A program made the position numbers and the translations under genes. A DNA stretch of 40,058 nt from an uncultured Pseudanabaenaceae cyanobacterium (GTDB taxonomy: Bacteria; Cyanobacteriota; Cyanobacteriia; PCC-9006; JAAUQQ01). The stretch is taken from NCBI GenBank assembly GCA_937949725.1, contig CALECT010000071.1, positions 1-40,058 on the forward strand. The letters run 5' to 3'. The notes beneath the pieces were generated by a model. It searched no databases and was not told the DNA's origin. It saw nothing but the letters and a program-made list of their open reading frames with translations. Below, piece by piece: positions 24,116 through 33,325 of the stretch (positions are counted from its first letter, which is position 1; every line of letters begins with the position of its first letter).

Positions 24116-24380
24116 ATGGCCTTTAAGCACCGAATCTCCTCGGCTAAGAATCACTCAAATGCCCGATTCTTTAGCTAGCGTTAAGGTGTAGATTAGGTGC
24201 CTGGATAATTCCACGGTGGGCAATTAGATTTTCTATGCCCAAGATCTAACTGGATAACCAGGCTAAAGTTGACCGCTTCTTGAGTTGGCTTGAGGCATTT
24301 CCCAGGTAGCTGTCGAAAAGGTTCAAGTCATTTAGAACCAACCAGCTACTCCATCTACCCCCTTACTTTTGGATTTCTTC

Positions 24381-24857
24381 ATGGCTCAGGACACCCAGGC
24401 CACCCCTATCTCTACAACTGAATCGGCTGCCCCTGGCTCGGAGCATGTGGCAGAGCCGGTTCAGCGGGGCTATTCCTGGCATGTCGCCTCTAATTTATTT
24501 GTCAGTTTTAAGTATGCCTGGGCTGGAATAACCTACGCCTTTAGCACCCAGCGCAACTTCAAGATTCACGTTCTGGTGGGAGTGGCGGTTCTATCTGCCG
24601 CTGTGTACCTGGGCCTACAGCCGGTGGAAGTGGCCGTTCTAGCGCTGACCGTCGGCGCGGTGATGACGTTAGAGCTGATCAATACAGCCTTGGAGTCTGT
24701 TGTAGATCTTGCCGTTGGGCACAATTATCACGAGCTGGCCAAGATTGCGAAGGACTGTGCTGCTGGGGCAGTGCTCATTTCTGCGATGGTCTCGGTTGTT
24801 GTGGCAGCCTCGCTGCTGCTGCCTCCCATTTGGCTAGTTGTTCAGGCCCAGCTTTAG
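24381..24857 (+). CDS. dgkA: Diacylglycerol/undecaprenol kinase family protein
   Basis: From ATG 24381 the product has 158 residues. A 35-residue polar leader precedes FKYAWAGITYAFSTQRNFKI. Membrane helices lie at about 63-80, 86-103 and 129-151. The family signature LELINTALESVVDLAVG, with its catalytic glutamate, and AKIAKDCAAGAVL are intact. Family members phosphorylate diacylglycerol or, in Gram-positive-type enzymes, undecaprenol at the membrane. The long N-terminal leader is typical of cyanobacterial forms. A TTG at 24369 would add four residues and is less likely. The preceding 24116-24380 stretch holds no other gene. Confidence 0.92.
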   Translation: MAQDTQATPISTTESAAPGSEHVAEPVQRGYSWHVASNLFVSFKYAWAGITYAFSTQRNFKIHVLVGVAVLSAAVYLGLQPVEVAVLALTVGAVMTLELINTALESVVDLAVGHNYHELAKIAKDCAAGAVLISAMVSVVVAASLLLPPIWLVVQAQL

Positions 24858-24950
24858 ATGCGATCGCCCTGCAAGCTTCCGTCAGAACCGCCAATCTTGC
24901 TGTGGGGAGCGATAGGATAAGGGCACAGAGATTTATCCCCCCAGAAATCC

Positions 24951-25544
24951 TTGATTCTCGTCATCGATAATTACGACAGCTTCACCTACAACCTGGTGCA
25001 ATATCTGCGGGAGCTAGGTGCTACCTACCCTGTGGCAGCGGACGTGAAGGTCATCCGCAACGACAAAATCACCCTGGAAGAAGCCAAGGCGATGAAGCCC
25101 GATGGCATCGTGATTTCGCCAGGGCCCAAGCGGCCTGAGGATGCAGGCGTTTCCCTGGAATTAATTGAGCAGATGGGACCAACCACTCCCCTGCTGGGAG
25201 TTTGCCTTGGGCACCAAAGTATTGGTCAGGTCTTTGGCGGAGACGTGGTCTCAGCGCCAGAGCTGATGCATGGCAAGGTTTCCCAGGTTCACCACAATGA
25301 TGCTGGGCTGTTCGCCGGGGTTGAAAATCCCATGACGGCGACCCGCTACCATAGTCTGGTAATCGACCGGGAGAGCTGCCCGGAGGTCTTGGAAATTACG
25401 GCTTGGGTGGATGACGACACGATTATGGGGGTCCGCCATCGGAACTATCCCCACATTCAGGGCGTCCAGTTTCACCCAGAGAGTGTGCTTACCCAAGCGG
25501 GTAAGCAGCTATTGAGTAACTTCTTGGCTTCCATCAGCGCTTAG
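24951..25544 (+). CDS. pabA: Anthranilate/aminodeoxychorismate synthase glutamine amidotransferase
   Basis: The product has 197 residues. The class I glutamine amidotransferase triad is complete: Cys85 in LLGVCLGHQ, His175 and Glu177 in VQFHPESVL. It opens [19 protein letters not shown], diagnostic of TrpG/PabA. It supplies ammonia from glutamine to chorismate for anthranilate (tryptophan) and/or 4-amino-4-deoxychorismate (folate); the partner gene is not in the window, so trpG and pabA cannot be separated. The family's first residue falls on a TTG at 24951, so the start codon is apparently TTG. Confidence 0.94.
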   Translation: MILVIDNYDSFTYNLVQYLRELGATYPVAADVKVIRNDKITLEEAKAMKPDGIVISPGPKRPEDAGVSLELIEQMGPTTPLLGVCLGHQSIGQVFGGDVVSAPELMHGKVSQVHHNDAGLFAGVENPMTATRYHSLVIDRESCPEVLEITAWVDDDTIMGVRHRNYPHIQGVQFHPESVLTQAGKQLLSNFLASISA

Positions 25545-25594
25545 CGTTGGTTCTTTGGTTTGAGCCCCCTTTTAGCAACCCTTACCTTTTGACT

Positions 25595-26371
25595 ATGAAA
25601 CGGCGACAGTTCTTTTTGGCGGCCAGTGCCGGAGTGGCAGCGATCGCAGGCAGCAGCCTCATCCCTCAGCTGGGTAAAGCCAGCGCTCAGTCCGCTGCTG
25701 GTAATGGTCTCAGCATTAAGTACCTGGGCCACAGCTGCTTCGTCTTCGAAGGAGACGGGCAGGAAGTCATGGTCAACCCCTTCCGCAAGATTGGCTGCAC
25801 AGCGGGCTACGCCGCTCCCCAAGTGGATGTTGATCTAGTCATGATCAGCAGCCGCCTATTTGATGAGGGCTATGTGGAAGGACTACCGGGTGATCCCCGC
25901 ATCCTGTTCCAGCCTGGCGTGTATGACTTGGGTGCCCAACAGATTCAGGGCATCCGCACAGACCATGATCGCCTGCGCGGTCGTCGCTTTGGCGTTAACG
26001 TTGCCTGGAGCTGGATTCAAGGTGGTGTCAAAGTTCTACACCTGGGCGGCGCAGCAGCTCCCATCACGGTGGAGCAAAAGATTCTAATGGGTTCGCCTGA
26101 CGTTTTGGTTGTGCCGGTGTCTGGCGGACCCAAGGCTTACACGCCGGAAGAAGCGATCGCGGCAATCAATACGCTCAACCCCAAGATTGTTATCCCCACT
26201 CAGTACCGCACAGCCGCTTCCGACGAAGCGACCTGCCCCGTTGAAGAGCTAGATGCTTTCTTGGCAGCCGTAGGCGGAATGCAGGTCAAGCAGGGCGGCA
26301 ACCAGCTCAGCCTAAGCGCTGGCAACTTGCCCCAGTCCGGCCCTGTGATTCAGGTAATGAATTACGCCTAA
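25595..26371 (+). CDS. Tat-exported MBL-fold protein with degenerate metal site
   Basis: From ATG 25595 the product has 258 residues and opens MKRRQFFLAASAGVAAIAG, a twin-arginine-type signal. The fold is that of UlaG-like metallo-beta-lactamase proteins: LSIKYLGHSCFVFEGDGQEV, IRTDHDRLRGRRFG, KVLHLGGAAAPITVEQKI and NPKIVIPTQYRT. However, where active enzymes have HxHxDH this protein has MISSRLFDEG, so the main zinc ligands are missing. It may be non-catalytic or use another metal arrangement. The longer frame from 25547 lacks the signal's proper start. A strong terminator follows. Confidence 0.85.
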   Translation: MKRRQFFLAASAGVAAIAGSSLIPQLGKASAQSAAGNGLSIKYLGHSCFVFEGDGQEVMVNPFRKIGCTAGYAAPQVDVDLVMISSRLFDEGYVEGLPGDPRILFQPGVYDLGAQQIQGIRTDHDRLRGRRFGVNVAWSWIQGGVKVLHLGGAAAPITVEQKILMGSPDVLVVPVSGGPKAYTPEEAIAAINTLNPKIVIPTQYRTAASDEATCPVEELDAFLAAVGGMQVKQGGNQLSLSAGNLPQSGPVIQVMNYA

Positions 26372-26408
26372 GTTCGAGCAAGGTTTGCATTGTGAGCAGT
26401 CCGCTCTG

Positions 26409-26457
26409 GTTTAAAGCCGAAGAGACGCCCAGCACAGGCGTCTCTTCGGCTTTAAAC
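26409..26457. terminator. Perfect 21-base hairpin terminator
   Basis: Arms 26409-26429 and 26437-26457 pair perfectly over 21 bases around a 7-base loop, with GCCGAAGAGACGCC at the GC-rich top. The TTTAAAC at the base gives only a short U-tract. It lies 38 bases after the MBL-fold gene stop and could also act on transcripts of the convergent gene at 26578. Confidence 0.75.
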
Positions 26458-26469
26458 ACAGGTCATTTC

Positions 26470-26545
26470 ATACCCAACCCGATGCAGTCACCCCCGATTC
26501 CCATTAGTTGAGCCGTAGGGGCGAACAGCCGTTTGCCCGCAGAAA
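26470..26545. repeat. Dispersed intergenic repeat, diverged copy
   Basis: The core CCCCCGATTCCC, AGTTG, CGTAGGGGCGAACAGC and TTGCCCGCA matches, in the opposite orientation, the element at 36576-36682. The left end ATACCCAACCC corresponds to that element's terminal ATACCAAATCC. The right terminal repeat is not evident, so this copy is truncated or decayed. Confidence 0.7.
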
Positions 26546-26577
26546 ATGGAGTACCCAAAACCACAACGCCTTAGCCG

Positions 26578-27273
26578 TTAATTGCGATCGCCCCAACCAT
26601 CCATTGCTTCCTTACGCCGAGTATTCAAGATCATCTCCATCGAGATGATGCCATCTGCATAGAAATTGATCGGCAGCTCCTCCACATCGGGCCGAGGCTC
26701 CTGGGCCACCGCTTCTAGAAAACTGGTAATTTCTAGCATTCGCTCCGTCGCATCACTGCCCAAAGTCGCCAGCTCTTCAACCTTGGCTAACACCTCATCG
26801 GCCCGTGATGCTTTGACATGGCTCCCTTCCAGCAGCTTCTCTAAATGCTTGTAGCGCAGGGGCTGCTCAACCTCGCTGGGGCTAAAGAAATGATTGACCA
26901 AGTGCATCTTGGTGGCCTTGGCAATATCGCGAGGGATATGGCGATCGAAGAAGGGGATGGCCTGGAGCAGACGATCAAACGAAAAGACGGTCAGGGTTAC
27001 GTCATTGTCTGAAATCTCAAACTGCCCCAGCGTTACGGGACGTTCCTCTGGACTGAGCTGACGATAGATTCGCTCGAAGCGAAGCCGCTCCGCCTCCGCC
27101 TCAAACTGCCACAGCCATTGGCCCTTGCGATTACCCGGCACCATGCAATCTAACTGCTGGATGCAAGTCTTCAAGGCGCTGACCTCGCTTTTGAGCTGGC
27201 CCTCAAATTGATAGTAGGCCCGAGCAGGTTGATAGGGTTCGCCAGTGACCAATGTGAGCCAGGGAGGAGCCAT
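26578..27273 (-). CDS. Uncharacterised protein
   Basis: From ATG 27273 the product has 231 residues and begins MAPPWLTLVTGEPYQPARAY. The frame is open back to a GTG at 27456, adding 61 residues that look less protein-like, so the shorter form is preferred. It is soluble, rich in charged and aromatic residues, with no membrane segment or signal peptide. GQWLWQFEAEAERLRFERIY and SEVSALKTCIQQLDCMVPGN are helical. No domain was recognised; it is probably a conserved cyanobacterial protein. No ribosome site decides the start. Confidence 0.7.
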   Translation of the reverse strand: MAPPWLTLVTGEPYQPARAYYQFEGQLKSEVSALKTCIQQLDCMVPGNRKGQWLWQFEAEAERLRFERIYRQLSPEERPVTLGQFEISDNDVTLTVFSFDRLLQAIPFFDRHIPRDIAKATKMHLVNHFFSPSEVEQPLRYKHLEKLLEGSHVKASRADEVLAKVEELATLGSDATERMLEITSFLEAVAQEPRPDVEELPINFYADGIISMEMILNTRRKEAMDGWGDRN

Positions 27274-27686
27274 AGAAATTAGGGTTTGTAGCAACCCCCA
27301 TCTTAGAGTGCGATGCTGGATTGCTCTGGGGATTGGGTGGAATAGCACCTCAAAAGTTGCAGGTTGAAGTGGGAAGTAAGTGGCTTTAGCGAGGACTCTT
27401 AAGCCACTGTCGCGATTCGTAGAGAAAATTAGGATTTGCTCAAGGATGTCTTCCACCTTCGCAACAGCCTAGAGCCAATAGGCGATCCCCGCGATGACCG
27501 GCCGGCAGGACTTTAGGGGGATTGATCGCGATCGCCAAATCCCCCGAAAGTTTAAGGTCTTCTTCCTATGTTTCAGAGATAAGCGAGCTAGGCTAAGCGT
27601 AAATCTTGCGAAATTAAGTCGATACGCTGAATGCCCTTATTCAGCTCGCTCTACCCCAAGTTGTCCTTCTCCTAAAGAACCTGTTC
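27274..27686. other. Divergent intergenic region upstream of gnd
   Basis: About 410 bases between divergent genes. No RNA gene or repeat is apparent apart from a HIP1-like CGCGATCGCC at 27527. Part of it (27274-27456) could belong to the longer form of the left gene. Promoters for gnd and the left gene should lie here. Confidence 0.4.
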
Positions 27687-29096
27687 ATGAGCACCCAAAG
27701 CTTTGGCGTCATCGGTCTCGCCGTCATGGGCGAGAACCTAGCCCTTAATGTGGAACGCAACGGTTTTCCCATTGCCGTCTACAACCGCTCCCCCGAGAAA
27801 ACTAAAAAATTCATGGCCGAGCGCGCCCAGGGCAAAAACGCCAAGGCAGCCTATTCCCTTGAGGAATTTGTTGGTCTACTGGAGCGTCCCCGCCGCATCT
27901 TGGTCATGGTCAAGGCGGGTGGTCCCGTGGATGCGGTGATTCAGCAGCTAAAGCCCCTGCTGGACAAAGATGACATGATCATTGACGGTGGCAACTCCCT
28001 CTACACCGACACCGAGCGCCGTGTGAAGGAACTTGAGCCCACTGGCCTACGTTTTATCGGCATGGGGGTCAGCGGCGGTGAAGAAGGCGCTCTCAACGGC
28101 CCCAGCCTGATGCCCGGCGGCACCAAGGCGGCCTATGACTCCATCGAACCTATCGTCAAAAAGATTGCGGCCCAGGTGGATGACGGCCCCTGCGTGACCT
28201 ACGTTGGCCCCGGCGGCGCAGGCCACTACGTCAAGATGGTCCACAACGGCATTGAGTATGGCGACATGCAGCTCATTGCTGAAGCCTATGACCTGCTCAA
28301 GAACGTCGGAGGGCTGGACCACAAGCAGCTCCACGAAGTCTTCTCTAGTTGGAACAAGACTGAGGAACTGGACTCCTTCCTTATTGAAATCACCGCCGAC
28401 ATCTTTACGAAGATGGACGACGACACCGGTAAGGCATTGGTCGAGGTGATTCTGGACGCCGCTGGCCAAAAGGGCACTGGCATGTGGACTGCGGTTAACG
28501 CGCTGGAAATGGGCGTGACGATTCCCACCATCGGCGCAGCGGTTTCGGCCCGTGTCCTGTCTTCGCTGAAGACCGAGCGCGTTGCAGCGGCTCAAGAACT
28601 GAGTGGTCCTACTCCTGAGCTGTTCGGCGACACCCAGGCCTTGATCGACATGGTTCGTGACGCCATGTATTGCTCCAAGATCTGCTCTTACGCCCAGGGC
28701 ATGGCGCTGATCAAGAAGTCCTCCGATGACTTTGGCTATAACGTTGACCTGGGCGAGACCGCTCGCATCTGGAAAGGCGGTTGCATCATTCGCGCTCGTT
28801 TCTTGAACAAGATCAAGAAGGCCTATGACGATAATCCACAGCTGGCAAACCTGCTGCTGGCGCCTGAGTTCAAGCAGACCATCCTGGATCGCCAGGGCGC
28901 TTGGCGCGAGGTGATTGGCTTGGCAGCGAAGAACGGTATTCCCGTGCCTGCCTTTAGCGCATCGCTGGATTACTTCGATAGCTACCGCCGCGATCGCCTC
29001 CCCCAAAACCTGACCCAAGCTCAGCGGGACTACTTCGGAGCCCACACCTTCCTACGCACCGACAAAGAAGGCGTCTTCCACGCAGATTGGTTCTAG
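27687..29096 (+). CDS. gnd: 6-phosphogluconate dehydrogenase, decarboxylating
   Basis: The product has 469 residues, full length. The NADP-binding segment is GVIGLAVMGENLALNVERNG. The catalytic region shows GVSGGEEGALNGPSLMPGG, and Lys183 and Asn187 in HYVKMVHNGIEYGDMQLIAE. The C-terminal WKGGCIIRARFLNKI and the terminal YRRDRLPQNLTQAQRDYFGA and TDKEG complete the family profile. It oxidises 6-phosphogluconate to ribulose-5-phosphate with release of CO2 and NADPH. In cyanobacteria this pathway runs mainly in the dark. The gene is monocistronic and is followed by a strong terminator. Confidence 0.98.
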   Translation: MSTQSFGVIGLAVMGENLALNVERNGFPIAVYNRSPEKTKKFMAERAQGKNAKAAYSLEEFVGLLERPRRILVMVKAGGPVDAVIQQLKPLLDKDDMIIDGGNSLYTDTERRVKELEPTGLRFIGMGVSGGEEGALNGPSLMPGGTKAAYDSIEPIVKKIAAQVDDGPCVTYVGPGGAGHYVKMVHNGIEYGDMQLIAEAYDLLKNVGGLDHKQLHEVFSSWNKTEELDSFLIEITADIFTKMDDDTGKALVEVILDAAGQKGTGMWTAVNALEMGVTIPTIGAAVSARVLSSLKTERVAAAQELSGPTPELFGDTQALIDMVRDAMYCSKICSYAQGMALIKKSSDDFGYNVDLGETARIWKGGCIIRARFLNKIKKAYDDNPQLANLLLAPEFKQTILDRQGAWREVIGLAAKNGIPVPAFSASLDYFDSYRRDRLPQNLTQAQRDYFGAHTFLRTDKEGVFHADWF

Positions 29097-29171
29097 GCCA
29101 ATCCATGGGTAATGGTTAAGCAGGTGGCATGCCAATCCTGCTAACCATTGCCTCTGAGGAATTTGCCTAAA

Positions 29172-29211
29172 AGAAAGCCCCAGATGCAATCCAATGCATC
29201 TGGGGCTTTCT
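29172..29211. terminator. Bidirectional terminator between gnd and tmRNA
   Basis: AGAAAGCCCCAGATGCA (29172-29188) pairs perfectly with TGCATCTGGGGCTTTCT (29195-29211) around a 6-base loop. It lies 75 bases after gnd and 3 bases beyond the 3' end of the convergent tmRNA. On the minus strand it is followed by a TTTTAGG tract. Confidence 0.88.
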
Positions 29212-29214
29212 CGA

Positions 29215-29609
29215 TGGAGCTGAGCGGAATCGAACCGCTGTCCGAACTAGCTATTAGCACTTAGCTCATTCACAGGCTTAGTCTCGTTAACCCCCGAGAC
29301 AGGAACCATCACTTATCCCCGATGGTGGGCTTCTCTAATGAGTTCTTAGTCTACAGAAGTACTAGAGACCATCTGCAAAAGCATCCGTTGGGGTTGAACT
29401 TTTGAAACGCTTAACGGAGTCACGCCAAAAGTCTCACGAAATCTAACTAGAGATTTTGTTTAAGCAGCAACAAGTGCGGGCTTACGTGAGAAGGATACGA
29501 TGTTGTTCGCATTTACGTTGTTTTGATCCATTGATTTACGAGAGGTAGATCGCTCTCGGCCTGAATCACACGGTGGTGTTCACTAACCCGTCGAAACCAT
29601 TACAGCCCC
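29215..29609 (-). ncRNA. ssrA: Transfer-messenger RNA (one-piece)
   Basis: On the minus strand the RNA begins GGGGCTGTAATGGTTTCGAC and ends with the tRNA-like GGTTCGATTCC arm and CAGCTCCA; these ends pair as in tmRNA. The CCA tail is not fully encoded. The tag reading frame (29460-29510, minus) encodes ANNIVSFSRKPALVAA followed by TAA, a cyanobacterial-type degradation tag ending in ALVAA. The resume region GTAAATGCGAACAAC precedes it. With SmpB, this RNA rescues stalled ribosomes and tags the product for proteolysis. Length is about 395 nt and organisation is the standard one-piece type. Confidence 0.97.
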
Positions 29610-29998
29610 AAGCGGAACTCCTTTGCAGTAGGGCAATGTTACCCGTAGCTCAAGAGTTCTTGCATTATAGCTTGCGCCTTTTGGCAGCAGGGGGAAGATA
29701 ACCGAATCTTCAGACTTTGAGACGTAGAGGGGTGAGGAGAGAGGCCCGTCACAAGCTGAGAATCAGGGTATGAAATAATTATTTCTAGGGAGAATGGCCT
29801 TACCCTCAAAAAAATGCCGCGAATGTATGGCGGCGATTCATCAAAACCCCTTAGCCTTTCCTGGTTTTTGTCATTGCTCACGAACAGTGATTTGTTGGCT
29901 TAGTAAGCTCGCTTGATTCAAGGGCGCTCTGAGCCTGCTTCCTGTGTGATGACCCGACTTGTCGATGAGTAGCTTAAACGTATTGCAGCATTGTCCAT
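29610..29998. other. Intergenic region upstream of tmRNA
   Basis: About 390 bases with no supported gene. It should hold the tmRNA promoter immediately right of 29609. The minus-strand open frames at 29639-29881 and 29918-30190 have no coding features. Confidence 0.4.
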
Positions 29999-30406
29999 AT
30001 GTTGGATCAGATCCAAGCCGGTGAGCTTCTGGTCGTCAGCCGTAACCGTCGCAACGGCATCATTCTCTACAAGCGCTTCCATGCAGATTTTGCCGGTCCC
30101 GGTGCTGCCGTGGGCGGTAGCCTCGATCGCGATTGCACAGGCATTCTCCCGGTGGGAAATCTGCGGCTGAAGCAACCCGCATCGGCTCAAGATTTAGAAG
30201 AGGCCTATCGCATTCGCCGTCAGTGGACGATTCTCACGAAGCAAATGACAGATACAAGCTCGCCAGAAAAGCGAGCCAAGATGATACTGAGTCAATTTAA
30301 TAATTATTTTGAGCCCAAGATAGTGGCTTCCATTCCCGATGAGGCCCTTGGATTAATGGTGGGGATTTTCCCAAAAACGATCGCCGAGGCAAGACAAAAG
30401 CGCTAA
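29999..30406 (+). CDS. Uncharacterised protein
   Basis: The 135-residue product is soluble. The C-terminal half looks well structured and conserved: EEAYRIRRQWTILTKQMTDT, KRAKMILSQFNNYFEPKIV and IPDEALGLMVGIFPKTI. The N-terminal half (VVSRNRRNGIILYKRFHADF) is less convincing, and the true start could be internal. No family was recognised. A 16-base-pair palindromic repeat lies just after the stop and may end the transcript. Confidence 0.55.
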   Translation: MLDQIQAGELLVVSRNRRNGIILYKRFHADFAGPGAAVGGSLDRDCTGILPVGNLRLKQPASAQDLEEAYRIRRQWTILTKQMTDTSSPEKRAKMILSQFNNYFEPKIVASIPDEALGLMVGIFPKTIAEARQKR

Positions 30407-30428
30407 GGAATAGCAACCCAAGCAAACC

Positions 30429-30476
30429 TAAACCCAACGCAGTGATATGGCGTGCGATTTCACTACGTTGGGTTTA
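30429..30476. repeat. Palindromic intergenic repeat
   Basis: TAAACCCAACG and AGTGA (30429-30444) pair with TCACT and CGTTGGGTTTA (30460-30476), interrupted by one mismatch, around a loop of about 15 bases. CGTTGGGTTT-type palindromes are common as dispersed intergenic elements in cyanobacteria. Here it sits between convergent genes and may double as a terminator. Confidence 0.7.
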
Positions 30477-30545
30477 AGCCATAAGCCGTCCAATTGCTCG
30501 TACTTCAGCGATGGAATATCGGCTGAGTATGGGTGAGGCATCAAG

Positions 30546-31730
30546 CTACAGATTGGCAAGCGCCGCCGTCAGCCGTTCCAACGTCCGCTGATTCTCCGCT
30601 GGGCTACCGATGGTAATGCGAAGCCCTCCGCCCGTATGGCGCAAGACTGTCCCCTGGGCCTTGAGCTGCTTGCGAACCTGATTCAAAGCAGCATCAGCTT
30701 CCGCAGCAACACCGGGCTTAAGCTGGGCGTAGATAAAATTGGCCTCCGTTGCAAAACAGTGGAGCTGGGGCAAAGCGCTTAGGGACTGGTGCAGGCGATC
30801 GCGTTCCTCCATAATTTCATCCACCACCGCCAATAACTCCCCCCGATTCGCTAGGGCAACTTGAGCCGCAGTCTGGGTCAAGCTGGGCAGGTTATAGGGC
30901 AAGCGCAACTGCTCCAACACACGAATCACAGCCGGATCAGCCACGCCATAGCCAACGCGGTGGGCAGCCAAGCGGAAGGCTTTGGAGAAGGTGCGAGTAA
31001 TAACCCAGTTGGGGCGGCTGAGAACTTCGGCAACGAGGGTTTGGCGGCTGAATTCGTAATAGGCCTCGTCGATGACAACCAGCGTGGAGGCAGGCAGTGA
31101 GCGCAGCCAGTCGATTTCCGCTTCCGTCAAGGCATTGGCGGTGGGGGAGTTGGGGTGGACCATAAAGACCAGACGCACCGGGGGCTGGCTACTGTCTTGA
31201 GCAGCCTGGGCCACCGCAGATTTTGCCGCGTCTAGATCCACTTCAAAGGTCTCTGGATTTCGTCCCACCTGGATCACAGGAACACCCAGGGTTTGGGCGA
31301 TGATGCGATACATGGAGAAGGTGGGGTTGGCGACGAGCACTGAGCCTTCGCCGCCTAGGCAAGTGGCAATAATGAGGGAGCGGATCAGCTCGTCGGAGCC
31401 GTTGCCGACGGTGATGTGATCTGGCGTAAAGCTCGGAGCGCCAGCGGTTTCTGAGACATAGCCTGCGATCGCTTCCCTAAGTCCCCCATGGCCCCCATCG
31501 GGATAGCGATTGTTCTGAATTTGCTGCTGGATTTGCCAGGCGAGCTTGTCCTTCAGCTCCGGTGGCAAATCATAGGGACATTCATTGGTATCCAGCTGGT
31601 CGAATTGCTCTGGCTGGGTTTCGCCCTCTGCATGGGGCGCGTAGCCGCTGAATTGGGCGAGGTCAGAGCGAATGAAGGGCAGCATGGCGGGGCAATGTTC
31701 CAGAGCGAAGTCGAGGGCAATCTCCAGCAT
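30546..31730 (-). CDS. hisC: Histidinol-phosphate aminotransferase
   Basis: The product has 394 residues from ATG 31730. The family's usual first residues ([17 protein letters not shown]) start at an internal ATG at 31685, which may be the true start (379 residues). It is a fold-type I PLP enzyme: NECPYDLP near the start, [25 protein letters not shown], Asp221 in [10 protein letters not shown] and the PLP lysine Lys250 in [18 protein letters not shown], then the terminal RITIGSP. It transfers an amino group from glutamate to imidazole-acetol phosphate in histidine synthesis. It follows the esterase gene by 13 bases, probably one operon. Confidence 0.93.
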   Translation of the reverse strand: MLEIALDFALEHCPAMLPFIRSDLAQFSGYAPHAEGETQPEQFDQLDTNECPYDLPPELKDKLAWQIQQQIQNNRYPDGGHGGLREAIAGYVSETAGAPSFTPDHITVGNGSDELIRSLIIATCLGGEGSVLVANPTFSMYRIIAQTLGVPVIQVGRNPETFEVDLDAAKSAVAQAAQDSSQPPVRLVFMVHPNSPTANALTEAEIDWLRSLPASTLVVIDEAYYEFSRQTLVAEVLSRPNWVITRTFSKAFRLAAHRVGYGVADPAVIRVLEQLRLPYNLPSLTQTAAQVALANRGELLAVVDEIMEERDRLHQSLSALPQLHCFATEANFIYAQLKPGVAAEADAALNQVRKQLKAQGTVLRHTGGGLRITIGSPAENQRTLERLTAALANL

Positions 31731-31743
31731 AGCTGCGATGCAA

Positions 31744-32394
31744 TTACCCTAACTGGCAAAATTTTTGAATCTCTCGCCAAATCCGTGAGACGGAATTGCC
31801 CAGGCCATGGTCGCTGTCTAGCTCGATAAGTTTCACCCAATCTCGGGTCGCATCGTATTGCTGACTGGCACTGAAGGGAACTGTTTCGTCATGGGTGCCA
31901 TGGAGGATGAGGGTGGGCAACGATCTACTCAACTCTCCCTCGTCATAGCCTTGCAGATCAGTCACAAATCCATAGCCCAGACTCTGCTGATTGCCTTGGC
32001 CATAGTGAAAATATTCGAGTTGGCCGGTCGTTTTCCACTGCCCCACCTGCTCCTCTCCCAGAGCAGGCAACCAAGCATTTAAAAAATCAAAGGCCGGTGC
32101 CAACAGCACCAGCCGTTCCACTTGCAAAAGCTCCTCAGCCGCCCAAGCCGCCGTCAATCCGCCCAAGCTAGAGCCGAACAAAGTCACTGGTTCGGTGCCT
32201 TGGGAAATATCCTGTTTTACCTGTGCGATATTTCGTGTCAGGCTAAGCCCCGCAAAATCAAAGTCCCCCGCATGATCCAAATTGAAATCCAACAGCTCCA
32301 ACTCAATGCCCCGACTGCGAAAACGAGCCGCTAAGTACTTCGCCTTCGCAGAGTTGGGACCAGAACCGAGACCGTGGAGATAGAGATGGCGCAA
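31744..32394 (-). CDS. YqiA/YcfP-type alpha/beta hydrolase
   Basis: The product has 216 residues. It opens [20 protein letters not shown], typical of the YqiA/YcfP esterase group. The catalytic triad is visible: Ser76 in FGSSLGG, Asp169 in [10 protein letters not shown] and His196 in [14 protein letters not shown] and the LSLTRNIAQ region complete the fold. It has no signal peptide, so it is cytoplasmic. The physiological ester substrate is unknown. It probably shares a transcript with hisC, which starts 13 bases downstream. Confidence 0.9.
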   Translation of the reverse strand: MRHLYLHGLGSGPNSAKAKYLAARFRSRGIELELLDFNLDHAGDFDFAGLSLTRNIAQVKQDISQGTEPVTLFGSSLGGLTAAWAAEELLQVERLVLLAPAFDFLNAWLPALGEEQVGQWKTTGQLEYFHYGQGNQQSLGYGFVTDLQGYDEGELSRSLPTLILHGTHDETVPFSASQQYDATRDWVKLIELDSDHGLGNSVSRIWREIQKFCQLG

Positions 32395-32435
32395 GGGCTG
32401 CGGAAATTGAGGCTATTGGATATGAAAAGAAGAAC

Positions 32436-33029
32436 CTAGCTTTGGGGTGAGAATTCCACAACATCCCGACCAATACGGATGTCGTAGTTGCCAAAGAAGT
32501 CATGGCCCAGGAGGCCGATGGTCATATCCTCAGCGATCGCCACATCCACATCGCTCACCCTGGCCGCATCCACAGCAATGGTGTTCACTCGACCCGTGGG
32601 GAAACGAACGCGGCTGCCATCTGCAATGGAGGCAATGATCTCGCCGTTTTGACGCAGATTCAAATCATTGGCCATGCGGCGGGTGATTAGCGTCCCGGAA
32701 GCCCCCGTATCCAAAATCATTTCGTAGGTCTGGCTATCGTTAAAGCTCACTGCAATCACAGGAGTCAGGCCAGCACGGCGAATGATGGGCACTTGAACAA
32801 CCCCATCGGTCGCCGCCGCCGTCTCTTGGGTATTCGAGCGATTGTTAGCAGCAGTGGAGCTACCAGCAGACCCATAGCCGCACAGGCTGCCCAGGCTGAT
32901 GGTATTGCCCGACTCATCCACCATGAAGCAACCGCCTTGGTCATTTGCATGGGTGGGGGCCAAGGGAACCATTGCCCCGGAGAATGCAAGAGTGGCGGCG
33001 AGGAGAAGCTGCTGGATTTTAATCTGCAT
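32436..33029 (-). CDS. Secreted retropepsin-like aspartic protease
   Basis: The product has 197 residues with a clear signal peptide (residues 1-28, ending LAPTHA). After a cysteine-containing linker (CFMVDESGNTISLGSLCG) and a Thr/Asn-rich spacer comes a clan AA retropepsin domain at about 78-197. It contains the active-site Asp107 in MILDTGASGTLI and the flap/C-terminal motif IGLLGHDFFGNYDIRI. Such proteins carry one DTG per chain and dimerise to form the active site. The substrate is unknown. It lies upstream of the esterase and hisC on the same strand, 41 bases before the esterase start, so co-transcription is possible. Confidence 0.9.
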   Translation of the reverse strand: MQIKIQQLLLAATLAFSGAMVPLAPTHANDQGGCFMVDESGNTISLGSLCGYGSAGSSTAANNRSNTQETAAATDGVVQVPIIRRAGLTPVIAVSFNDSQTYEMILDTGASGTLITRRMANDLNLRQNGEIIASIADGSRVRFPTGRVNTIAVDAARVSDVDVAIAEDMTIGLLGHDFFGNYDIRIGRDVVEFSPQS

Positions 33030-33325
33030 GGTGCGCTGAATCAGAAAGACCTGAGTTGAACAATCGAGGATGCTTAAGTTCCTAAGGTTCCCGCTGGAAT
33101 TGGGAAAAGATTCGAACAGAGGCTTCCGGGCAGTTTGATACCCGATTTACCTTTTGACCAGCGGGGAACGAAAGTTAAAAATTTAGCTTGATAGCCACAG
33201 ATACCCGATAGCCTTAAAGGTTTCCGCAGGAATCATCTCCGTAGAATTGCCAGATTTTTAGCGCCAGCTGTGATTCCAGTGTGCCACGGTCAACTCAAGG
33301 CTGCTGGGCTCACTTGACTGCATCC

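Noticed and set aside
28047..29045. A 332-residue minus-strand ORF opposite gnd
   Set aside because: It is the antisense shadow of the highly conserved gnd gene; no independent features.
29639..30190. Minus-strand ORFs upstream of the tmRNA
   Set aside because: No protein-like composition; the interval is better explained as a promoter region and the 5' part of the plus-strand gene.
33100..33130. tRNA-like GATTCGAAC on the minus strand
   Set aside because: No acceptor, D or anticodon arms can be formed around it.
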